64,000 nt of DNA from Neocallimastix lanati (nom. inval.) (lineage: Eukaryota; Neocallimastigomycota; Neocallimastigomycetes; Neocallimastigales; Neocallimastigaceae): assembly GCA_016946835.1 (NCBI GenBank), contig JACVTC010000059.1, forward strand, positions 133,501 through 197,500. Reading direction: 5' to 3'. The notes under the pieces were generated by a model. That model did not search any database. It saw only the letters and a list, made by a program, of their open reading frames with translations, and was not told the origin of the DNA. The position numbers were made by a program, and so were the translations under genes. Below are positions 26,886-41,891 of the stretch, one piece after another. How positions within the stretch are numbered: position 1 is the stretch's first letter; each line of letters opens with the position of its first letter.

Positions 26886-29294
26886 ATGGATTATATGCAA
26901 CAGGATGCAGAAAATCATAAATTTCAAGGAAATATATTTTTCAAAAATCAAGTAATGACATGATCTTTTATTAATCGAAATTTAAAATTTCAATTTAAAA
27001 AATATAAATTTTCTAAATCAATATTTTACTTTTAATATAAAATATAGCAATATGAAGAGGCTATTAAAGAATATTCTACTGCAATTGTAATAATTATATA
27101 TATTTTTTGTTAATAAGTATAATAACAAGATAAAAATATTGATAATCTTTTTTTTTTTTTTTTTTTCTTAATTACTATTTGTATAATTGAAATATAATAT
27201 TAATATATATAATATATTCAAATTTTTTCAAAAAAAAAAAAAAAAAAAAAAAAAGATAAAAAACCCAAAAAATATTGTTTATTATACTAATCGAGCTTTA
27301 TGTAACATAAGATTAAGGAAATTTGAAGAAGCAATCTATGATTGTAAAAAAGCCATTGATATTGATAAAAATTCATGTTAGTTTTTATTCCTATAATATA
27401 AACATTTTAAAATTTATATTAATTCGTTTAAATCAAATCATAAAAATTTTATTAATTATATTCCTAATTTATATATTAATAATATTAATAAACTTGAAAA
27501 ACTAGTAAAAGGAAATTATTTGGTAAATATTGAAGTGTTGCTATTTAATTTATTGTTTTTAAAAATTAATTTATTATATTTTAAATTTACTTATTACAAT
27601 TAATAATAATATAACTAACAAAAAATTGAAAAAGTTGGGACAAGCAATAATCGAATCTTCATCATCTCCTGCAAGATTAAATGAAGCTATTAAAGTTTTA
27701 AGAATAGGTAAACATTTCGTTAATATATTTACAATAGGAAATATATATATATATATATATAAGAAAAAAAAAAGAAATCATTCTAATTTAGTAGTTTGTT
27801 AATCTAATTTAAATTATTTAAAAAAATAAAAATTATAATAATAATGTTATTAGCTTATGACCAATCTATTAGATTAAGAAAAGATGATTCAAATGAAATA
27901 GCTAAAGTTATCTTAAAGGCAAGAAAAAAGAAGTATGAAGTTGAAGGTAATCATATTTAAAGTGTATTTTAATATGAAATAAAATATTCAATAAATAAAT
28001 AAATAAATAATGAAAAGATTATAATACTAAAATTATTTAATTCATAATATCAATTTTTATTTTTAATTTTTAGGTAGTAGAAAAGTTGTTGAAAATAGTG
28101 ACTTAATGGATTATCTCATTCAATTAATGGAAAATGATAGACAAAAGTTTGTATTCAAAAATATATTATATATAAGTTTTTATAATAAATTAATAAATTA
28201 ATTGTACAATTATTATTATTTCTTTATATTATTATTATTAATATTATTCATATTATAATATATTATTTGAAGTAAAATTGCCGATATAAGATCCGATACT
28301 ACTAAAACTGAAGAGGATGTTAATAACGATATAGAATATATTAATTATGAACAAGTAATTATAATGATTTAATAAATTATTATTATTTAAATTATTATTA
28401 TTGTCGTTATTATTTAATTATAAGTTAATTAATAGATTATAAATAAATTTAACAAAACAAAACAAAAACGAAAACTAAAACAAACAAACAAAAAAAAAAA
28501 AAAGGACCAAAGAATTAAAAATTTAAAACAAACATTTTTAAAAGCAGATCCATTCCAAAAGGTATAATATAAAATATATTATAATAATTAAAGATTTAAA
28601 AGAATGTTTTAAAAAAATAAAAATAAAAAATAAGAAAGAACATTCTTTAAAATGATTAAAATATAATATATAATTGTAAATAACATACTTGTACAAAAAT
28701 AAAAATAAAATGAAACTATTATTAATAATTATATTTTTATTTTTTTTTATGAATGTTTGTAAAAAATAAATATAAATATAAAAATGAATTATTGATTTAT
28801 TCAAACAATATATATATTATGACATATAAAAGGATCGTGAAGCACCAGATTATTTATTTGGAAAAATTCATTTTAATATTATGCTTGATCCAGTAATAAC
28901 ACCAAGTGGTATTACGTAAGTTATATATATATATATATTATACTATTTTTTGAATTGAATTAAGTTTTAATGAAATATTAAAATATTTTCTATTATATAG
29001 TTATGATAGAACCGAATTACGTGAACATTTTGAAAAAATTGGTTATTTCGATCCATTAACAAGAAAAGAAATAACAGAAAAAGATTTAGTACCGAACTTA
29101 GCATTAAGAGGTTATTATTAATAAAATAATATGTATTAAATAATTATGGAAGTATAGGATAAAAATAATAGTTATTATTCTCATTATCAAAATGAAATAT
29201 TCATTATAAAAATTATCGTTTATTTTAATATTATAATTAAACAGAGGCCATAGAAGATTTCTTAGATCATCATGGATGGGCTAATGATGAATAA
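26886..29294 (+). CDS. STUB1: CHIP/STUB1-type co-chaperone, U-box E3 ubiquitin ligase
   Basis: Twelve exons: 26886-26951, 27048-27086, 27256-27376, 27506-27522, 27635-27707, 27854-27946, 28074-28146, 28273-28354, 28505-28561, 28833-28915, 29001-29110 and 29245-29294. All phases close, giving 287 residues; animal CHIP has about 303. Residues 9-105 are the TPR domain, with FQGNIFFKNQQYEEAIKEYS, NPKNIVYYTNRALC and KGNYLLGQAIIES. In the family it binds the C-terminal EEVD of Hsp70/Hsp90. Residues about 108-205 are the charged helical linker. Residues 210-287 are the U-box: PDYLFGKIHFNIMLDPVITP, SGITYDRTELREHFEKIGYF, DPLTRKEITE, LVPNLALREAIEDFLDHHGW. CHIP targets chaperone-bound misfolded proteins for ubiquitination in the cytosol. 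The animal U-box His and the Pro of the TRSPL loop are Tyr and Glu here. Exon 4 is only 17 nt. The long T/A run before exon 3 makes that acceptor the least certain. Confidence 0.93.
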
Positions 29295-29772
29295 ATAAAT
29301 GTTAATAAATAAACAAAGAAAAACATATATTGAATAATACAAAACCATTAATAATAATTAATTTATAAAAGAATTGGTCATTTCATAAATAAATGAACAA
29401 AAAATAAATCGATGATATATAAATTCTAAAGACAATTAATTAATAATTTAATTCAATAATTCTATCCAAATTTTTATATAATTTATTTTTTTTTATATAT
29501 TAATAAAAATATATTTATATTTAAAATAATTTATTATACAATAAATGAACAAAATTTAATAATAATAATCAGATTTAAAAATTATATAAATTGCAATATA
29601 TTCAAATTAATCATTTCTTTTTATACCACATAGAAATCATTTTTATATTAAATAATTGTAATCATAATAATCATCATAATGAAAAACTATTTATATAAAA
29701 TACATCGGTTATGTATTCAAAGAAAAGTATTAAAATAATAAAAATATAAAGACAAGTAAATAAATAAATAAT

Positions 29773-30292
29773 AACATTTAAAAATAATAAATGAAATGAA
29801 AATAAAAATTATTAAAAATCTCAATGATAAAAAAAAAATAATAATAATAATAATAAAAATTTTCAATGATAAAAAAAAAAAATTATAATGCAATTGTTAA
29901 TATTATTAATAAATAATTTTTTTTTTATTTTCATATTTTAACGTGTAATTATCCGTAAAGATATATAAAAGCATTTAAAAATAATAAATGAAATGAAAAT
30001 AAAAATTATTAAAAATCTCAATGATAAAAAAAAATAATAATAATAATAATAAAAATTTTCAATGATAAAAAAAAAAGAATTATAATATTATAATGCAATT
30101 GTTAATATTATTAATAAATATTTTTTTTTTTTTTTATTTTCATATTTAAACTCGTAATTATCCATAAAGATATACATAAAAAAAATGTAATAAAAGAACT
30201 TTATAATGATAAAAAAAAAATTATGAGAATGATAATATTATTAATAAATAATTTTTTTATTTACATATTTAAAAGTGTAATTATCCATAAAA
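29773..30292. repeat. 2.6-copy tandem repeat, unit about 198 bp
   Basis: Each unit holds CATTTAAAAATAATAAATG, CTCAATGATAAAAA, an AAT run, GCAATTGTTAATATTATTAA, a T run and TAATTATCCRTAAAGATAT. Copies start at about 29773 and 29971, and a truncated third lies at 30190-30292. The repeat sits about 480 bp downstream of the CHIP stop codon. Confidence 0.9.
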
Positions 30293-30716
30293 ATATTATA
30301 CAATTTAAACTGTTTTTTGTTAAGAAGAAATAAAATTAATAAAATTTTTAAGTAAAAAATAAAAAAATAAAAAAAAATCATTTCATCTAATAATATTGTT
30401 TTTATTTTTAAATTAAACAAAAAAACAAACCTAAATTAGGTGATTTATTTTTGTTTTTGTTTTAATATTTATTTTAAATAAATATACATGTATATATATA
30501 TATAATGATTAATGTTTTATTATATTTTGAACTAAATTAATTCGTAGTCAGTGTTTCAACAAGTATTATAAAAAAATTCTGAAAATTAAACTATTTATTA
30601 AAATTTTCAAAATTTATCGAAAATACAATTAAAAATTTAAATATTTATTTTGAACTATCATTTTTTATAATATAAAGTTAATGGTATCTATTCTATTTCA
30701 AAAAAAAAAAAAAAAA

Positions 30717-30780
30717 GTGGCGTATTGTTTTTAATATTAATATATTACTATTATTATATTTATTAAAAACAATATGCCAC
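30717..30780. repeat. 64-bp near-perfect hairpin (MITE-like)
   Basis: The left arm GTGGCGTATTGTTTTTAATA and the right arm TATTAAAAACAATATGCCAC pair over 20 bases with one mismatch, around an A/T loop of 24 bases. The terminal GTGGCGTATT is also found in the repeat cluster at 19103-19345. It may be the relic of a small inverted-repeat transposon. No target-site duplication is evident in the A/T background. Confidence 0.75.
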
Positions 30781-32100
30781 ATTTAAAGAAGTATGATTAA
30801 TATTATTAAAAATCTTTTTTATTTAAAAAAAAAAACATACTAAATATTAAATCTAAAACCTTTATATATCATATTCTATTTTGTTTTTAATACATTGCTA
30901 TATTTAATATTAAAATTTCTATTTAATTATAATTTTAAATATTATAATCATTTTAATAATTAATTAATTATATTATTAAAACATAATTATAATAAGGAAT
31001 AAAAAATAAAACTAAAAAACAAAAAAACTGTGTTAACTAGTTTAATTTATTTCAATTTTTATACATTTATTAAAAAATGAAATAATTATATATGATATTT
31101 ATAGGTAATTTTTCATTCTTTTATTCTTTATTTACTTATTTATTTATTTATTTATATTTAATTAATCATTTAATTATTTAATTATTTATTTATATATATA
31201 TTTAATTATTTAATTAATTAATTATTTATTTATTTATATATATATATATATATTTAATTATTTAATTATTTAATTAATTAATTATTTATTTATTTTTATT
31301 TACTTATTTATTATTTATTTATTATTTATTTATTTATTTTTTTATTTATTTATAATTGAAAAACACTCATTTAATACTAATAATTAATAATTATTAAAAT
31401 TTAATAATAATTAAAATTACTTTATATATATATAATTATTCATCGGTTTTATCAATAAAATTTTATTTTATATGATGTTCTTAACAGTTTAGGATGGTTA
31501 AAAAGTTAAAAATTTAAAATAATTATCTTATATAGTATAGATATATTTAAAAAATAAACAGAATTAATAATTAAAGTTTAAATAAATAACATATACAAAA
31601 TAAAAAAATTGATAATTATTCATATCATGGAAGAGAATGTCTTATTTTTTAAAATTAAACAATAAATTATTATTTAATCATTTTTAAAAATAGTATTTAA
31701 ATTTTATTATTAAATAAAAAATATTATTAATCTTAATATCAAATAAAAATAGTTAATATATAATTTAAGTATTTGATATTTAAAATAATATTAAATAAAC
31801 TATTTTAGTTATATTTTAATTATGTAAAATTCATGAATTTTAAATAATAATTTGAGGTAAAAATAAAAAATGTAAATATTAATTATTTTTGAATAATGCT
31901 AATAATAAATTTTTATATTATAATTATATATAAAAAAAAATGGAATATTTTAATGTATTATTACTAATATAAATGATTATAATGAAATAAAAAAAAATCT
32001 TATATATATATATATATATTTTTTGTTTTTTAATTTTTTTCTTCAAATTTTAATTCATTATAAGTCTTATTATTCTATTTTAGATTTTTATTTTCATTTG

Positions 32101-32141
<41 letters not shown>

Positions 32142-33438
32142 AATTTATATTTAAACAAAAATATATTTTTTATTTTTAGTTATTTTTTAATTATTTTATA
32201 ACTGTTTTTTTTTTTTTTTTTTCTTATTTTTTTTTTTTTTTATTTAATTGTAATTATTAACAATAATTATCTTAATAATTGGTTTAAAAATAATTAATAC
32301 AATAAAATTCATTTTAATATTATTTAATTATATATCGTTTATATCAAAAAGTATTAATACTCTTTCTTTTATTATTAATAAAATAAATAATATATTATAA
32401 ATCTTAAAAGGACTTTTTTTATTTTTTTTTTTTTTTTTATTAAATTGTATATATTATTTTAATTTATATTATTAATATACTACAAAAAAGTAAATGTTAA
32501 AGTAATGAAATATAAATGAATGTTTAAAAGAAAAAAGGAACAATTTTATTATTGAGTGTTATAAATACTTTATCAAATAGAGTAATATAATTTAATAAAT
32601 AAAATGGAAAAGCAATAATATAAATAACATTAATATATATTTAAAAGGAACATTTTTCAATGTAAAAAAAAAAAAAAAATTTCGAAACACTTTTTATGAC
32701 AAAATTTACTTTTAAATATTACAAAAAAACAAAAATAAAAATTAATGTTAAGAATAATAGAAGTTTATAAATTATATATAGAAAGAAAATAAAATAAAGA
32801 TATAAAAATATGAATGAGATAAATTATGTAAAGGAAGAAGTTAAAGCAAATAAAAATTAGTACTAAAAAAAAAAAAAAGAAGGCATCTAAATATTTAAGA
32901 TGAAATAATACATATATATTAAATATAATTATCGAAATTTTGAATACAAAAAGATATATATCAAATTTAATAAACAAAATTAATTGTATAAGAAAATATT
33001 CAAATATATATATATATATATATAAAATTGTGAAATTGTATTTAAATAAATATATATTCAATATTAAATAATTTATTCTAAATTTCTATTAATATAGATA
33101 TCTTTTTTTTTTTTTTTATATTTTTATTAAATAAAAATTTCAATTTTTATTTTATTTCTCAATGAATTATAATGGAAAATCGAAATATCATAAATTATAT
33201 GTCTTATACTTACTAATATTATTTATATAAAATACATTATTTTTTTATATATTATAAATACTTTATATATCTGGAAAAAAATATCATATTTTTTTTAAGA
33301 AGATAATTATACAATTATAGTAATATAGCAATATATTATTTAGACTATTTTATTTTCGATATCATTATAAGTTTATTTTTATTTTTATTTTGTTATAATA
33401 TTACCTAATTATTGAATAATCATTAATCAATATCAAAA

Positions 33439-34923
<1,485 letters not shown>

Positions 34924-35625
34924 ATTAATTAAAAATATATGATACATGAATAAAAAAAAAAATTAAAATTTTAAAAATAATAAAATAAAAAAAAAAAAAA
35001 AAATTAAAAATTAATAAAAAAAAAAAATTCATACTAATTAAAACATAAAAACATCCTGAAGAAAGATATAAAAAAAAAAAAAAAATATTAAACATAATAT
35101 AAATATATATTATTATATTATTTAATAGTAATAACTACAAATCAAAATTTTTTTTATTTAAATCGCAGGAAACATAAATTAACTATAATTTAAAAATTTT
35201 TATATTAAATATAAAATTAAAAAAATAAAAAAATAAAAAATAAAAATAATAATAGTAATAGTAATAAATAAAATCTATATTTATTAATGGGAAAAACATA
35301 AATAAGAGAAGCTTTAAATTTTTATTTTTTATTTTATTTTTTTTTTTTTTTATATTTTATTTTATTTTATTTTATTTTATTTTTTAAAAAAAATAAAAAA
35401 AATAAAAATAAAAAAAAGAAAAAGAAAAAAGAAAAATAAAAATATATAAAAATAAAAAAATAAAAATAAAAATAAAAAAAAAAAAAAATAAAAAAAATTA
35501 AAAAATTAAAATAAAATAAAATAAAATTAAAATTATTTAAATATCGAAGATAAAATATTACTTATTTTATAGAATATTATTAATATATATTTTGAAAATT
35601 TTTATATTCTTTTCTCTTTTTTCCT

Positions 35626-35670
<45 letters not shown>

Positions 35671-36197
35671 CTATTTTGAAATAAATGTGTTAATTTAATA
35701 TTTCTCTTTATTCTAAAATGGTAATAACAAAAATAATAATAAATAGAAAATTTCATTGGTTTTATATATTCATATTAGTTTGAATACAATCATTAAAATT
35801 TTATCTTAATAATTTATACTTAATACTTTTATTAATTGTTATAATTTTTAATATAACAATATTAACACATTTTTAAAATAATAAAAATATAAAATAGATA
35901 TATTTACTAATATTATATTTATTTTAATATATAAATATATAAAAGAAAAAGAAGAGAATTATAATTAATAAATTTTTTTTTCTTTATTTTTTTATTCATT
36001 ATTTAGAAACTTTATTAAAACATATATATATATATTGTAAAATATTATTTTAGTCTAATATACAGAAATATCTATTATTATTTTTTGAAGATAATTTTTC
36101 GTTACTTAAATATTTAACTTTTATAATTGGATATATTGTAAAAATAAATAAATATTAAAAAATTTAGTTATATATGTATGGTAAAATTCAAAGAAAT
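34924..36197. other. A/T-only region between convergent Ras and MED21 genes
   Basis: A-rich arrays at about 34960-35090 and 35380-35530, and a T run of roughly 37 bases near 35628. This is the shared 3' flank of two convergent genes. No terminator or polyadenylation signal can be singled out. Confidence 0.6.
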
Positions 36198-37313
36198 TCA
36201 TTGCTTATTTGAAGTTTCCATAATATATCTTAATGAAGAACGTACATCGTCTAATAGTTTTTCTATTTTTTTTTTTTAAAAAAAAAATATATATATATAT
36301 AGATAGATTTGATATTATTAAAAAATTTATTTACTATTATAAATGAAAAAATTTCTTTAGAATTTTATATTATTACCTGCTTCACTTATTATTGCCTCAA
36401 GTTTTTCACCAGCTTTATCACTTTCTTCTTCCAGTACTTCAATCTTTTATATAGAAATATTTACAAAAATAGTTGTAATTTTTTAATTACATACATATTT
36501 ATTAATATATAATAATTAATAAATTTCAAAAATATTGCTAACCTGTTTATCTTCATTGCTTGAAACTCTTGGTATAGAATCTATTAATTTTTCTATTTCT
36601 ACAGAAGTTTGTGTTATATCGTTGGATATACCATTTATAAATTCTGTTTTTTATATTGAATTTTATATAAAAAATAATAATTTTTAGATTTATATTAAAA
36701 TTGGGATAATAATAAAAACAATAAAATTCTGATTCTTCATATTATAATTATATTAATATTATTATTATTATTTTTTATAATCTATCATTTATTAAAAACT
36801 ATATTTATATATTAAATGTTTTATATATTATTTTACCATGATTTGAAATATTTCTTTCTTTAACTTCTTCAGCTGTTTTAATCAATTAATTTTATAATAA
36901 AAATGGAATTTTTGATAATTTATTAATTCTTTATTTTATTAACATTCACATTTACATATATTTTAAATTATTATTTACGAGTCCATTCAGTAACTGGAAT
37001 ATTTGGATTAACAGATATTAAATTTGCATCTCTTTGAAGAACACCAATTCCTGTAAACATCATTTGGGATAACTTCATTGCATATTTAAAATATAATAAA
37101 TATTTTTCATAAATAAATATGGCAAATATTAAATTATCAATATAATTTTCAAACTTAGATTATTAATAATATAAATTGAATTTTAAATTAAATAACATAA
37201 CTATTATTTCAAATCCCTATGAAATTTTAATTTTGAAGAAAAATAATATTTACACCCATCAAAGTATTTTGTAGTTGCGTTATTAAATCCTGATCTGTAC
37301 CAGTAGCATTCAT
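36198..37313 (-). CDS. MED21: Mediator complex subunit 21
   Basis: Six exons on the minus strand: 37313-37254, 37072-36979, 36872-36837, 36643-36543, 36443-36377 and 36262-36198. They encode 140 residues; animal MED21 has 144. Diagnostic order: DLITQLQNTLMG then LSQMMFTGIGVLQRDA near the N-terminus, as in the family pattern LTQLQDxVNxLxxxFxxxIGVLQ. Then come EVKERNISNH and DITQTSVEIEKLIDSIPRV, equivalent to the family's AKDIDxLIDSLP. The C-terminal half is a long coiled-coil helix (LEEESDKAGEKLEAIISEAE, KLLDDVRSSLRYIM). MED21 pairs with MED7 to form the hinge of the Mediator middle module and is essential for RNA polymerase II transcription. The donor of exon 1 was placed after GGT because GTAAAT follows and the phase then fits exon 2. 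None of its exons exceeds 101 bp, so single-frame ORF searches miss it entirely. Confidence 0.9.
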
Positions 37314-37624
37314 TTTTTTTTTTTTTTTTAATTAAATATTACTGTTTCAGTTTTATTTTATTTATTGATATAATTTTTATGAATACTTTGAAAACAATTT
37401 TATTTTTCAAGATTTATTACTGATAAAATAAAAATTATCATCAATATAATTAAATTAAGAACATCAGGTTATTATTCCTTTATTATCATATATACATATA
37501 TATGTTTTTTTTTTTTTTTTTTTTTAATCTAAGCTTTTTTTAATAAATGAGCAATATTTTATATACAAATAGAATAAATATAATATACTTTATTATTAAT
37601 TATTAAAGATATTAAAAGGAAATA

Positions 37625-37665
<41 letters not shown>

Positions 37666-38142
37666 AAAATTTATCAAATATATAATTAAGTTAAATATAT
37701 ATATATTATAAAAAATTTTCAATGATATTTTTTAAAAAAAAATGGTTTAAAAAATTAATAATAATTAAAAAGTAATTTAATGTTAAATATATAATATTTT
37801 TTAAACAAAATTTCTCCAGTTCTTTATATTTTTATATATTATGTTAATTAGATGTTTGAAAAATATATTTCATATTAATATATAAATATTATTATTAATT
37901 ATAATTTTATTTTATTTTAATATATATATATATATATTTTTTTTAACAATATTAACAAATATATAATGTATAAAGTTGACAATAAATTTATTTTTTCAAC
38001 TATGATCAATTCATTCTTTTAATATCTAATTTCTTGATTTATTTCTTTTTTTTTTTTATAATTTTTATATGAAATTACTTATTTTTAATTTTTTTTTCAG
38101 CAAAACATATATCAAATTGGGGGTCTGTTTGTAATCATGGTA

Positions 38143-38177
<35 letters not shown>

Positions 38178-38313
38178 TATACATTAAGTTTTCATAAGAA
38201 AAATTACTTTAATTTTTCACTAACTTTTCCTTGAATTGCATGTATAAGAATTTTTCTAAAAATGTAAATAATCGAAATTTTTATTAAACTTTTATAGTTA
38301 ATAAATATTAAAA

Positions 38314-38346
<33 letters not shown>

Positions 38347-39078
38347 GGAAAATTTCCTTTTTATATTATTAATAAATTTTATATTTGATTTACACCTCAA
38401 TGTTATTATATATTAATAAAAACAAATAGTAAGGAATTAATGATATTAATAATTATATTGAGGATTAAATATAACGGATTTTATAAAATTGGTATTTTTT
38501 TTTTTTTTAAAATTTCGTTAACATTAATTTTTATTTACATAATATTTTTAAATAATTATTTTTCATTAAGAAACGATTCTCCTTTTGAAAATTATATTAA
38601 TCTATATATTTTATATAAAACAATTAATAATTTAATTACTATATTTATCAAACAAAATTAACCAACATTAATAAAATTACTTCTAGTTTTCTTATTTTAG
38701 GGTTTAATCTATATAATCCTGTAGATTTTAATAAATGAAATCAATAATGAAAAATTAATACCAAATGATAAAATGAGGATCACCATCACCGACAGTAAAA
38801 CAATTTATTTAGAAAATGCTAAATATATAAACGATTTATAATATATCTATTCTAAAAAAAATGAAAGAAAAAGAAATATAATATATATATGTGATAAATA
38901 AATAAAAAAAATAATAATACATTGTAATAGCATAAAAATAAAATAAAATAGTTGAAATATAAATATAAAGTACAGATTGAATAAAATAAAATAAAATAAA
39001 ATAAAAATAATTACATAAAAATTAAACCAAGGGATAATTCAAAATTTTTTTTAAAATTTTAAATTTAAAAAATATTTT

Positions 39079-39112
<34 letters not shown>

Positions 39113-39300
39113 ACAGAATTTCTTTATTTAAAATTTGTAATAGAGTTTAATCTTCCATTAAAATCCAATCAAGAAATAAAAAAAAATTTAAATAATAAAT
39201 AATTTTTTTTAAAAAAAAAAAAAAAAAAATTTAGATATAAAAAAAAAAAGAAAAAGTACAGGAAAATAATTTAATTTAAAAAATAATATAATATTTAAAT
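37314..39300. other. intergenic region between divergent MED21 and SF3B4 genes, with two unexplained complex patches
   Basis: Mostly A/T runs, including about 37 adenines near 37630 and a T run near 39080. Patch 38098-38136 is a 39-base segment framed by a good acceptor (poly-T then CAG) and a GTAATA donor, reading QNIYQIGGLFVIM. Patch 38724-38840 reads ILINEINNEKLIPNDKMR, then ITITDSKTIYLENAKYINDL to a stop, after a CTGTAG that could be an acceptor. Together they might be exons of a small plus-strand gene, but I could not connect them or recognise a family. Confidence 0.4.
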
Positions 39301-41259
39301 ATGGCACAAAATCAAGAAAGAAATCAAGAAGCTACGGTATATGTTGGTAATTTAGATGAAAAAGTAACAGATACTTTATTATGGGAATTAATGCTTCAAG
39401 CTGGTCCAGTTGGTAAATGAAATATAAATACAATACTATATACTATATATTAAATATGTATATAATATAATACTTTTTTTTTTTTTTTTTATTTATATAT
39501 ATGTGATACATCACATTTTTGTTACTTATAATATATACAATTCTTTTTTTATAATTAAAATATGATTCAATTTTTTTTTTTTTTTTAACATATCACATAT
39601 ATATATATATTCATAATAAATTATTTTTAATAAATTAAAATTTGAAATCTTAATTCAAAATTTCATATTAAATCTGAAATTTTATATAATATATATATTA
39701 AAATAATAATTTTATTATAAATGAAGTCAATGTACATTTACCAAAGGATCGTGTTACTCAACAACATCAAGGATATGGATTCTGTGAATTTATGACAGAA
39801 GAAGATGCTGATTATGCTATAAAAATTATGAATGTATGTATTCATATTTAATAAAACTTTAAGGAAATAATTAAATTCAATTTTAAAATTATAATTTTAT
39901 AAAACTTTAATCAATATATTAATCAATAATTAATTCATTTAATTAATATAGATGATCAAGTTATATGGAAAGCAAATAAGAGTAAATAAGGTAAAATAAG
40001 AAATAAAATAAAATAAAATAAAATAATAAGTCATAATAATTTTAATATTCAAACCAAATACTTAAATATTTTGTATTAATATTCAAAATTATAATTATAC
40101 AATCTAAAAACAATTTATTTTAATAATTATAACAAATATAATTAAAAAAAAAAAATATATAAAACATAACAAACATAAATAAAACAACAACAACAACAAC
40201 AATAATAATAATAATAAACAAACAAACAAACAAATAATTAACCTATAAAAGGCAACTTCTGATAAAAAGAATCTTGATGTGGGTGCTTCACTATTCATTG
40301 GTAATCTTGATCCAGATATTGACGAAAAATTCTTATATGATACATTTGGTGCATTTGGTGTGATAGTACAAACTCCAAAGGTATTTTTTTTAAAAAATAA
40401 TAAAATAGTTTTTTTTATTTTTATTAATAATTCCTTTTTAATTCTTAATATTTAATGTATAATATACAAATAAATAAATAAATTTCTTTATAAACATACA
40501 TATATCTTTTTAATATTTTATATCATATAAAATTTTTATTTTTAAACTCAAATTCAAAAAAATTTTAAACCTTTAAATTAAATTAAAAAATAATTCACCT
40601 TAATATATATATATATATATGAAAATAATAATTAAATTGAAAAATGAAACACCCTAATAAATTTTCAAAAATTTATAAATAATTTAAAATATTGATGAAC
40701 TATAAAATTATAATCATAATTGATATGTTTTTTTTTTTATCTAATTATTCATTTTTGTTTTTTAGATTGCAAGAGATACAGAAACAGGTAATTCAAAAGG
40801 ATATGGATTTATTAGTTTTGATAATTTCGAATCTTCAGATGCTGCCATTGAAGCAATGAATGGACAATATTTAATGAATAAAGCAATTACTGTATCATAT
40901 GCTTTTAAGAAAGATGGTAAAGGTGAAAGACACGGAACTGCTGCTGGTAAGGATTATAAATTTTTGAAACAAACATACAAAAAAAAAAAAATAATAATAA
41001 AAAAAAATAATAAAAATAATAATGTAAATATTATAATAAATAAAATATTTCAATAATTTAATATTATTCAATAATTTATATATATTTAATACAAAATAGA
41101 ACGTTTATTGGCCGCTCAAGCTAAAAAGAATATTCCTACAGTTATGCCAAATAAATTGGTAAATATCAATATGAAATGTTTATTATATTATACATATGTA
41201 TTCTCTTTTTTTTTTTTTTTTATATAATAATAATAATAATAATAATATATATATATTTA

Positions 41260-41300
<41 letters not shown>

Positions 41301-41891
41301 TTCATTGTTATTATTATTATTGATCTATTATTTAAATTTATTTTTTAATGATTAAATATATATTTAATGTTAAAATAAATAGTTTGCTAATGTTGGTAGA
41401 CCATTAACAGCTCCACCAGCTGTTGCACCAGGACAAGTTCCAGTTAATCCAGCTATTCCAAAACCTATGATGATGCAACCACAAATGATTCCACCACAAA
41501 TGATGCAAAGACCAATAGCCGTACCACAACAACAAATACCTGGACAATATATGATGCAAAGACCTATGGCTGTACCAGGACAACCAATGGGTAAGATATA
41601 AAATCTATAATAAATAAAATAAAATAAAATAAAATAAAATTAAATAAAAAAATAAAGTAAAATGAAAAAAAAAATAAAATAAAATAAAAAAAAAAAAAAA
41701 AAATGAAAAATGAAAAAATAAAATAAAATAAAAATAGCTATAATAATAACAATACTTTACATATATATATATTTTTTTTTTTTGTGAAAAAAAAAATAGC
41801 TATGGGTGTAAGACCACCACCACCACAAGCACCTTTTATACCACAAAAATATCCATCCTATCCTCCACCACAAGGATGGACTGGACGATAA
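39301..41891 (+). CDS. SF3B4: U2 snRNP splicing factor SF3B subunit 4 (Hsh49)
   Basis: Eight exons: 39301-39412, 39727-39833, 39952-39990, 40252-40380, 40766-40946, 41100-41158, 41383-41590 and 41800-41891. They encode 308 residues with closed phases. RRM1 spans residues about 12-88, with RNP2 VYVGNL at 13-18 and RNP1 GYGFCEF at 53-59. RRM2 spans about 98-178, with RNP2 LFIGNL at 100-105 and RNP1 KGYGFISF at 140-147. The segments [38 protein letters not shown] and [12 protein letters not shown] are near-identical to this deeply conserved subunit. The tail from about residue 205 is rich in Pro, Gln and Met ([11 protein letters not shown]), as in animal SF3B4. The protein binds SF3B2 and contacts pre-mRNA near the branch site in the nucleus. 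Reading through the donor at 40947 gives a short extended frame that is intron sequence. Confidence 0.96.

Larger units (their letters stand above)
29295..33438. other. A/T-only intergenic region between the CHIP and Ras genes
   Basis: It holds the 198-bp tandem repeat (29773-30292), the hairpin at 30717-30780, a TTTA/TTAA tetranucleotide region at about 31125-31350, and homopolymer runs including 38 adenines near 32100. No coding sequence is supported. Confidence 0.6.

Noticed and set aside
29001-29110. CHIP U-box with Tyr and Glu at the animal catalytic-surface His and Pro positions, taken as a sign of an inactive ligase
   Set aside because: As far as I recall, plant CHIP proteins also lack these two residues and are active, so the substitutions alone do not indicate loss of activity.
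38200-38260. Minus-strand terminal exon candidate reading KILIHAIQGKVSEKLK
   Set aside because: It has a good acceptor and a stop, but no upstream exon could be connected and no family recognised. The short length makes chance likely in this background.
40856-41056. Plus-strand frame [20 protein letters not shown] extending into lysine/asparagine repeats
   Set aside because: Its first half is SF3B4 exon 5. The extension is read-through of the intron beginning at 40947.
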